Part shown: piece by piece, positions 56,801 to 64,000 of the stretch | Position numbering within the stretch: the first letter of the stretch is position 1 | Layout: each line of letters starts with the position of its first letter | From: Nageia nagi | Lineage: Eukaryota > Pinophyta | Reading direction: 5' to 3' | Assembly: GCA_050084985.1 (NCBI GenBank) | Contig: JBITNC010000001.1 | Span: 191,704,001-191,768,000, forward strand | DNA: 64,000 nucleotides | The notes under the pieces: model-generated | What the model saw: only the letters and a program-made list of their open reading frames with translations | What the model was told of the DNA's origin: nothing | Databases searched by the model: none | Translations under genes and position numbers: made by a program

Positions 56801-57100
56801 ATAAAATAACTCCAAATCACAAAGAATGCATCCTAGAGGAGGTGTGTCCGACATCATGAGGAATAATTGTTGAGAGTGAAGTGCTCATAAAAGGGACCTC
56901 AAAAAATGAAATATTGCAATATCATCATCCTTAAATTTCTTTTCCCTAAGTAATTTATTACCATTTGTGTAACAACCAACCCTAGATATTCTTGCTTCTT
57001 TTCATATTCATCTTGATATTAATATGTGGTTAAGGCATCAGTAAGTTCCATGTCTATCGGGTTTGTGTTATTATTGACATGGATTATTTCCAATCTCTTA
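53881..57100. other. No confident gene; element B tail and unassigned sequence
   Basis: 54540-54840 resembles 15230-15400 of element A (repeated GGATCGAT-type words and GTAAAACCCTAT). A possible polypurine tract (AGGGCAAAAAAGAT near 55536) followed by TGTAATATTCC near 55556 could mark B's 3' LTR. I cannot confirm an end. No coding motif found in 55600-57100. Confidence 0.35.
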
Positions 57101-57500
57101 GCAATGGCACATTTACTTATTTATTACTTCATCTTGTGCAAGGTGATATCATGTTCACATGTACTATAAACTTCATGTCTAACATCTTTTAGTTGGAGGT
57201 GATCTCTCAAGAACAAAATTTGGTAAACGACCTAAAGGAAATACATAGAAGTCATTGATCACTGAATAATTTTCCACATTTATGTTCAATTTTTCCTCCA
57301 TTTTATTGCAAGATGTTTTTTTCCCATTTCCTATAGCCACATTTAATTTGTCAAAAAAAAATTTCCTAAATTATTTATTTTCTATAAAACCTTCATTGAT
57401 GAAATTATGAGTGGTTCCCACATCTATTAGTATTATAACTTTATCCTTTTCTACTTATCCTTCTACCTTGAGAGTGAAATATTAGGATGCCTCTTTTAAA
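57101..57500 (-). pseudogene. Gypsy F aspartic protease remnant
   Basis: Minus strand near 57440-57390: ILIDVGTTHNFINEGF, the gypsy protease motif (LIDSGSTHNFI) with Asp retained and Ser changed to Val. NVENYSVINDFYVFPLGRLP follows. Upstream near 57660 a CF-x-GHRC-like stretch may be the gag zinc knuckle. Confidence 0.75.
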
Positions 57501-58200
57501 GTGACCATTGATCTTCCAATATCCCTAACTTAATAGTGTGATTAAACTATATTGACTCCTCCTATCTCATAATTTGAATCATCCTCATCTACCATAACTT
57601 CAACATAGTAATGTTGTGCTTTACCTTGACATCAATGTCCTTATTTCTGCAAGTTCTTGTATGTGAAACATAGCTTCTTTTTTCTCATTTCTCACTATGT
57701 ATTTGTACATTTTTTTGGTTTTAGGTGTTGGTATTAGGTTTATTTGAGTGTAATATATTGTCTTCCCTCCTTAACCTATCCCCTCATGGGATCTATCAAC
57801 CCTTTAATAAAAAGGAATACTAATCTCTTTTCTGAAATACCATGAACTTAGATGACTATTCTCTAAAATTACTTAATGTAGGCACTTATGGTGGTGGTTT
57901 GTTTCAAAGTAGCTAATTCTTTGAAGTATCCTTTGTCATCCTTATGCTCATCAAGTATTCTCTGACTAAATTCATCAAATGTGCTAATTATTTAATGTCC
58001 TTGAGTTATGAGTCCATTGTGCCACCATTCCAAATAAATTGATGCATACTGAACTACTTTTTCTTCCTCCATTGGATTGAGGGAGATGTATGTTTGAATC
58101 TTCTAAATCCAAGCTCTAGTAGATATCTTATCTCCCCCATCAAACATTGGCACTTGCATCTTTTGGTGCAAATCTCATTGATCATAGAATGTATTTCCCA
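57501..58200 (-). pseudogene. Gypsy F gag remnant
   Basis: The minus-strand frame from about 58155 reads MPMFDGGDKISTRAW, then KIQTYISLNPMEEEKVVQYA, EWWHNGLITQGH, FDEFSQRILDEH, LATLKQTTTISAYI and LFIKGLIDPMRG. This is a textbook Ty3/gypsy gag (FDG, Trp-Trp, LxQ, YIxxF, GLxxPLRG). A few stops are present. RT and integrase are not found, because the element is truncated toward 57.1 kb. Confidence 0.82.
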
Positions 58201-59080
58201 ATTTTCCCCTATAATTTTCAAGTAAATTGAAAATGTTATATTTGCTTTAAATTATTCATTCTTACCCATATCCTCTTGCAGTAGAAACTCCATTTTGACT
58301 TCCCTTCATTATGGTTCCACATCCTCATCTAGTGTAAATATGGGCCTCATTGGTCGTGGAGGTGGTATGTGGGAGTATTTTACTAAAGTTTCACTTTCCC
58401 TATCTAGAGTGGCAATTCTTACAAATGATTGTTCTTCTAATTTGGCCATCATATGGCCTAAGAGTTCTAATATGGCATCTATTTTCTAATTTTTGTTTTC
58501 CATTTCTTCACTCATTTAAGGATTATTCCTGTTTATTCTTAAGTATTGTTTGAAAGTTCCAAGTTGTATAAAATTTATCTAAGGGTATAAATAGTTGCTT
58601 AGGACACATTGGATGCTAAATATTTCCTCAAAATTATATTATGGGTGGATCTAGGCTAGACATCATACTTTAAGGATGTAGCTAGGGCTTAGGGGGCATC
58701 AAAAAACTCCCTTAAAGGCTACAAAATTTTAGAATTATAGAATACTAAATTTAAGGGATTAGATCTAGGGCTAATGACTTCTTCTAAATGGAAAATTCCC
58801 TAAATTTTTAGATGACTCACTATTCTTGCCCCGAAAATTTTGAAATAAATTTTAAAATTCCTCTAAATTCAAAATATTACAATTAGGAGTCTCAAACTTG
58901 GAAAAAGGTAACTAAGAGGGTGGACATCTAACTTCAATTGTTGGATCTGATAGGGTTGTATGTTGAAATTATTCCAAACTTTGAATATGAATCCCAATTA
59001 GACTTAGACTAATGAAATGAACCTCTCAAAGGTAAAAATTATCAAATATTGTAGCGCAAACTCCTTATTAGGGTTGGATG
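58201..59080. other. No gene seen between gypsy F and copia-3
   Basis: Upstream region of gypsy F gag on the minus strand. The plus-strand open frames 58295-58553 are shadows. No LTR end recognised. Confidence 0.35.
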
Positions 59081-59550
59081 AATTATTAGAATTTTTGTAA
59101 TAATCCTCTTTGTAAATTCACTAATAATTAATTGTATCACTAGATACCTTAAGTATTTAAGTAAATATGATAATGTAACTTCTCCTACACTCCATCTCAT
59201 GAGCATGCCCCTTAGGTAAAACGGAGTAGTATGTCATGCCTTTGAACAATGGTTTAAAGAGTGATCTAGAGGGGGATTTTGGCCTATATATAGAAGCCCC
59301 CTCTTTGTGATCACTCACCAATTTGTGAAGCAAAGGTATGCTTTAGGATAGTGTTTGGAAGATGAAGTTAAGAGGATTGTAAGAGATTTATCTTTGTGAT
59401 TGAAGTAAGATCTAATTAATGGATGTACTCCTAATTGGAGGAACCACTTTACATCTTGAGTCACTTTGTGAGATTGTCTTCTTGAGTTATCTTGATGTTA
59501 GTATGAGCTTCCATGAGATCTTGGTAGTTTAGGATTGTTTTAGTTATATT
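59081..59550 (+). repeat. Copia-3 5' LTR, decayed
   Basis: Landmarks match the copia-1 LTR in element sense: TTAGAATTTTTGTAAT near the start, GATACCTTAAG, TATATATAGAAG (TATA box, about 59294), GGATGTACTCC with GGAGGAACCAC near 59440, and a GAGCTTCC-like stretch near the end. No target duplication could be defined. Confidence 0.7.
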
Positions 59551-61272
59551 TCAATCCCTTCATTAATTGCTTCATCATTTCCCTAGAGTACCTACTCTAT
59601 GCCTTCCTCATCAATAAATTTGCTTTTCAATAGAGTATGTAGGGGTAAATGTGCTTGCTTAGAGAAGACTCTAAGAACAAATTTATTACTTCATCATTTC
59701 CCTTCTAGTTGTAGAAATTATTTTTTTAGGTACACATTTATGAACTTTAAGCATGCCTAGAAGCAATCTATTAATGCCTTTTTTAAAGTTCTTATATTTT
59801 TAAATTGCAAATGGGTAATAAATGCTTATTGAAGGTATTTTTTTACTACTTAAGTAGTAGGGGTAAGTTGAAATTTTAAGTAGATAATTATACTTATGCC
59901 TAGAGTTAAAATTTTGCATTAGACAACAACATTTTATTTAGTGCAAAAAAAAAGTTGACAAATGTTTCCGTAGCATTTAATTTTATTTAGTGTTAAAGCC
60001 AAGGAAGTGCTCTTTTTTTTTAGGTTGAATTTTTTTATCTCTATGATAAATTTTTTTGACTTTATTGGTAAAAAATTTCAGAAATGTTTGTGCAAATTTC
60101 TAAATACCTCCAACATTACTTAGATGATTATTTTACTAAGGTAATTTTACCTAAGTAGTTATTGATGAAAGCATCTTCCTTAAAGATCTACTTTAAGTAA
60201 AAAGAGGGAAATTTTATGGATATTTTACTTAAAATTTTATGGGAATGATGCATGAAGCCTTTTCTAATTTTTTACCTTATGCAGAGTGATGGATGGATGA
60301 AAATGGTGGATTTTTATTACTTCTTTAAGTAATTATTCCCAATGCAAAGTTAATAAATGGACTTATGCAAAGATGGACTTGGAAATGATGCATGCTAAGT
60401 ATTTACTCCTTATGCAAAGACTTATGTAAAATATGGACTTGTGTAAAGATATCCTTTAAGGGTTAGTAAACAAAACCCATTGGACTCTTAGGTACCAAGT
60501 GACAAATGGATTATATTTAATTTATGCACTTTACTTCATTCTTTGTACTTTTGCTTTATTTACTCATGCAAAAGTTGCAAACATTCAAATGTGCAACCCC
60601 CTAAAATGAACACATTCATATGTATATTCCATAACATGACTTATTTAGGGAGCCATGAGGTGAGGATAGGTAGACTATAACCTTTAGTCCAATGATCCAA
60701 ATGGTGAAAGGTTCATATTTTTCAATTGCCCCTAAGTCCTCTGTTGGTTTGGATATAACTCCAATAGGTGGATAGGCAAGTGTGTAGTGATACCACATGT
60801 TTGCATGTCCATTCAAGGATTATCTTGATAACCTAGGAGGACAACTTGAAACCTAATCAAAATTAGTAATTTTTTTGATCCAATATACATCATAACCTTG
60901 GAAAATAATAGATACTCCTCCTTGTGAGAGTATATTATTACCCAAGGTGAACTAGTTGAGGATTGGTAGTACTTAGGCTTCACCTTGTGGGCATCTAGGT
61001 TAAGGCCTAATTTATGTAAGAAAACAAGCCTCAACAATATCATTTACTTTTCTTGGTGATGATAGAAGTGTTAGGTACATGATATGTGCATTTGAGTTTC
61101 TATTTATAAGCATTTGCTCTTTTGAACTTTGTTAAGCATGTCCTTTTATTAAACTTAACATGTATGATTGATTTACTTGAATAAATCTAAAACATGTATG
61201 GATGATTAAAACTAAACATGTAATGTTATTTTTTAGACCACATGCTTATTTTTTCATATTCTTGTGTAGTAA
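59551..61272 (+). other. Copia-3 leader
   Basis: 60440-60500 (AACCCATTGGACTC) aligns with the reverse complement of 11940-11985. The minus-strand frame 60813-61043 is the counterpart of the conserved antisense frame of copia-1 and copia-2 (YYQSSTSSPW, YSHKEEYLLFSK). No coding cargo found. Confidence 0.6.
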
Positions 61273-62960
61273 ATGGGAGACACCTTCTTACCCAAGCACA
61301 TTCTTGATGGTTCCAACTTTGGTATTTGCAAATCTCAGATGAGAGCTTAATTACAAGCAAAGAAGCTTTGGCAAATAGTTAATAAGAACCTAGTTGTTCC
61401 TAAAAATGAGAAGGCACTTAAGACATATAACATAAAGAATGAATTAGCAACCTCATGATTTTTTATGCAATGTCTGATGATGTGCTCCTTATGATTTCAT
61501 CTTCAACCTCAACAAAGGAAGTTTAGGATAAGCTAAAGAAAATTTACCTTGGATCAAAGTTTTCAAAAAGGTTCACTATTCTCCAAAATTTACTTCAATC
61601 TCATCAAGGGGAAGATAAAAATGTTTCCATATACTTGAAAAAAATAATTGACCTTAGAATCCAACTTGTTGCTTGTGGGTGTAATTGGATCAATGATGAG
61701 TTCATGGTTTTCATCATTCTCTAAAGCCTCTCTTTAAATTTTGGTAACTTTTTGATCATAATTGAGGCTAGGCTTGATGATGAATAATTTTATCTCTCGA
61801 GAACCCTTCAATTCTCTTTTTGATGTATGAGGAAACTTTTAACAAAAAAGTGTTGATCTCTTCTTCAAAGGATAATAATGTTGCTCTAGGAGCAACCAAA
61901 ACTTCTTTCAAGAATAAGTTCAATCATCATAAGAAATCTTATCCTTATTCCTCCAAAATATTTGAGAAAAGGGGAAACAACAACAATAATGACAACAACA
62001 ATAATAACTACTTCAAGCAAAGAGATGGAAAAGGCAAGGTAAGCAAACCTAATCCCAAGGCAAAGTTTGATAAAAATTGTAACTTTTGTGGCATATATGG
62101 TCACAAAGAATTTGATTGCTATAAAAATAAAAGAGAAGAAAAGAATAAAGGCAATAGAAATATAAAGAACTTCAAAGAGAAGAAGAATATAAAAGTTAGA
62201 ATTACTGCTATGCTCTACTCCATGTCTCACTCCTTTTCAACTAATTGGATTGTTGACTCTGGTTGCATTAGTCACCTATGCTTTAAAAAAGATAAGTTTA
62301 AAAATTTTTATAAGTATAGAAAAGATGTAGTTGTGATAGGTGATAATTCGATCCTTGAAGTCCAAGGAATTGGGAGTGTGTTGATTCATAGTAAGGTTCT
62401 TGAAAATGTGCTCTATGTTCCTAAGCTAAAGATGAACCTTCTCTTCGTGATCCAAATTGCAAGGAAAGGGTATTCATTTGAGTTCACCTCATAATCTTGG
62501 TGCATTAAAAAGGACTTACTACACTAGTTAAAGGGTTAATGAAATATGATCTTTATATTGTGGATCAAGTTTTAACAAAGATGTGTCTTGCTACAAATAT
62601 GTGTTCTAGAGGAAATCTTTGGCACCATCACTTAGGGCATCTTAACTACAAGAGTATTCAAGTCATGAAATACCAAGGACTTGTAGAAGTTTTGCCTATA
62701 ATTTCACCTTCAATTATTCTATGTGATAAGTGGATCCTAGGCAAGATGAATAGACATAGTTTTGAAAAAGATAAAGAAATAAGGGCATCTCAATCTCTTC
62801 AACTTGTGCATTCAGATTTGATGGATCCATTTCAGATTAAGTTGCTTGGGAGAGCATATTATGTCTTGAACTTCATATATGAATTTAGTAGTATGACCTT
62901 TAGCTATCTACTTAATCATAAAGATCAAACTTTGAGAGTTTTAAGAATTTTAAGGCCTTA
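61273..62960 (+). pseudogene. Copia-3 gag, protease and pre-integrase region
   Basis: The start at 61273 (MGDTFLPKHILDGSNFGI) aligns with the gag starts of the other two copies. Gag has stops through 61800. An open segment (61820-62494) then carries the knuckle CNFCGIYGHKEFDC and protease NWIVDSGCISHLC. 62539-62961 holds LWHHHLGHLNYKSIQVMKYQ and CDKWILGKM; the second Cys of the usual CxxC is Trp, so zinc binding is lost. LVHSDLMDPF starts the integrase core. Confidence 0.88.
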
Positions 62961-63640
62961 GTGGAAAATAAAACTAACCTTAAAATCAAGATGTTGAGAT
63001 CAGATAATGGGGGAGATTATAATAGAAATGATTTCAATATATATTGTGCTAAGTATGGAATCAAGAGGAAGTTTACAATTCCTTAAACTTCTTAATAAAA
63101 TGGTGTTTTCAAAGGAAAAATAGGATAATTATGGAGATGGTTAGATGCATGTAATCTTTCTAGTTTCTTATGGGGTGAAGCTATGAGCACTATTATTTAC
63201 ACCTTGAATAGGTCTCCCATAAAAGTGGTTTAGGGTAAAACTCATTTTAAGGCATGGTTAGGAATAAAACCTAACATTTCTCACCTTAGGGTGTTTGGGT
63301 GTAAAGCATTCTCCTACATTATTTTTGAGAAAAGAAAAAAGTTAAATAAAAGAGATGAAAAATGCATCTTTTTGGGTTATGATAGTCAGAATAGAGGCTA
63401 TAGTCTTTACTCTTCATCCTTCAAAGGAGTGTTCATTTCAAGGGATGTAAAGTTTAATGAAATTATTGAAGAATCTACTTCTAATGAGGAAGTTGATGAT
63501 CTAGATGATTCATCAGTTGCATCTAACTGGTTGGATGTTGATGTAGACAAGTCACCCTAGGAGAAAAATTCTCCAACACAAAGGGTAACTAGGAGCATGA
63601 CCTTGAATAAATACTTATTTGTCAAAATTGATAACAAATA
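62961..63640 (+). pseudogene. Copia-3 integrase core and C-terminus
   Basis: MLRSDNGGDYNRND near 62990, then broken frames through FLWGEAMSTIIYTLNR. An open segment (63291-63560) follows with VFGCKAFSYI, GYDSQNRGYSLYSSS and VASNWLDVDVDKSP. The catalytic Glu region is disrupted. Confidence 0.82.
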
Positions 63641-64000
63641 TGAGCTATCATAATTGAAATAAGCTTAAAAGCATGAGTGCTAGATGGAATCTATGAAAGT
63701 GGAATATAAGGCATTTATAAAAAAATGAAACTTGGGACTTGGTTCCTTATCCCAATGAGAAGAATGTGATTGGTAATAAGTGGATCTACAAGGTTAAGTT
63801 CAATTCAGTTGGGGATATTGAGAAATACAAAGTAAGGTTAGTGGCCAAAGGTTTTTCTCAAAAATATGGTGGTTATTATGAGAAAATCTTTTCTCTCGTG
63901 GCAAAGATGCCTACTATTATAATTATCCTTACTCTTTCAGTAGCTCAAAGATGGAAAGTTCTTCAACTTGACATCAAGAGTGCATTTCTTAATGGTGACT
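63641..64000 (+). pseudogene. Copia-3 reverse transcriptase start, truncated by the window
   Basis: Frames read TWDLVPYPNEKNVIGNKWIY-like residues, then VKFNSVGDIEKYK, and reach LDIKSAFLNGD (motif A) at the edge. At least three frame breaks. Confidence 0.8.

Larger units (their letters stand above)
59081..64000 (+). mobile_element. Copia-3, old relative of copia-1 and copia-2, cut by the window edge
   Basis: Plus orientation. It comprises a decayed 5' LTR (about 59081-59550), a leader of about 1.7 kb, then gag, protease, integrase and the start of RT up to 64000. Protein similarity to copia-1 and copia-2 is clear throughout, but stops are frequent. Its leader is about half as long and has no recognisable GC-rich cargo block. 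Confidence 0.85.

Overview
This window looks like nuclear DNA from a plant with a large, repeat-rich, AT-rich genome. I base that on Ty1/copia elements primed by initiator tRNA-Met, Tat-type Ty3/gypsy elements with an extra RNase H, a CACTA transposon, and captured fragments of plant-specific gene families (PPR, a chloroplast FZL-type GTPase). The deeply decayed insertions suggest slow turnover, as in gymnosperms or giant-genome monocots, but I cannot name a species. I found no intact host gene, tRNA or rRNA.

Layout. 1-6088 and 15214-17516 are the 3' half of a plus-strand Tat-type gypsy element (A): integrase, long spacer, an antisense plant mobile domain (PMD) gene remnant, polypurine tract and LTR. 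It is split by copia-1 (6089-15213, minus strand, TSD AATTG). A gypsy gag remnant follows at 17690-18199. An older copia (D, 18471-28740) is split by copia-2 (18879-27341, minus strand, TSD CAACC). A 42-bp tandem repeat (28752-29400) and a CACTA element (29502-30718, TSD GAC) come next. From 34450 a second Tat-type element (B) carries RT, two RNase H domains and integrase. It is split by a minus-strand gypsy (E, 37375-45361) and by an LTR element with 1.1-kb LTRs (C, 45957-50024), and resumes to an antisense PMD remnant near 53.7 kb. A minus-strand gypsy gag-protease remnant (F) lies at 57.1-58.2 kb. A decayed plus-strand relative of copia-1 and copia-2 (copia-3) runs from about 59.08 kb off the right edge.

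The most unusual signal is in the long leaders of copia-1 and copia-2. Between matching AT-rich and GC-rich leader sequence, the two sister elements carry different host-derived coding fragments in the same slot, all in the element's sense orientation. Copia-1 carries part of an FZL-like dynamin GTPase joined to the start of an SRAP/HMCES-type gene. Copia-2 carries a frameshifted PPR fragment. The older copia-3 has no recognisable cargo. Gypsy E also has a PPR pseudogene in its leader. Copia-2 has nearly identical LTRs but a badly broken pol, which suggests it was mobilised in trans.

All alignments, domain calls and difference counts were made by eye from the sequence. Family names rest on recognised motifs, not database searches.
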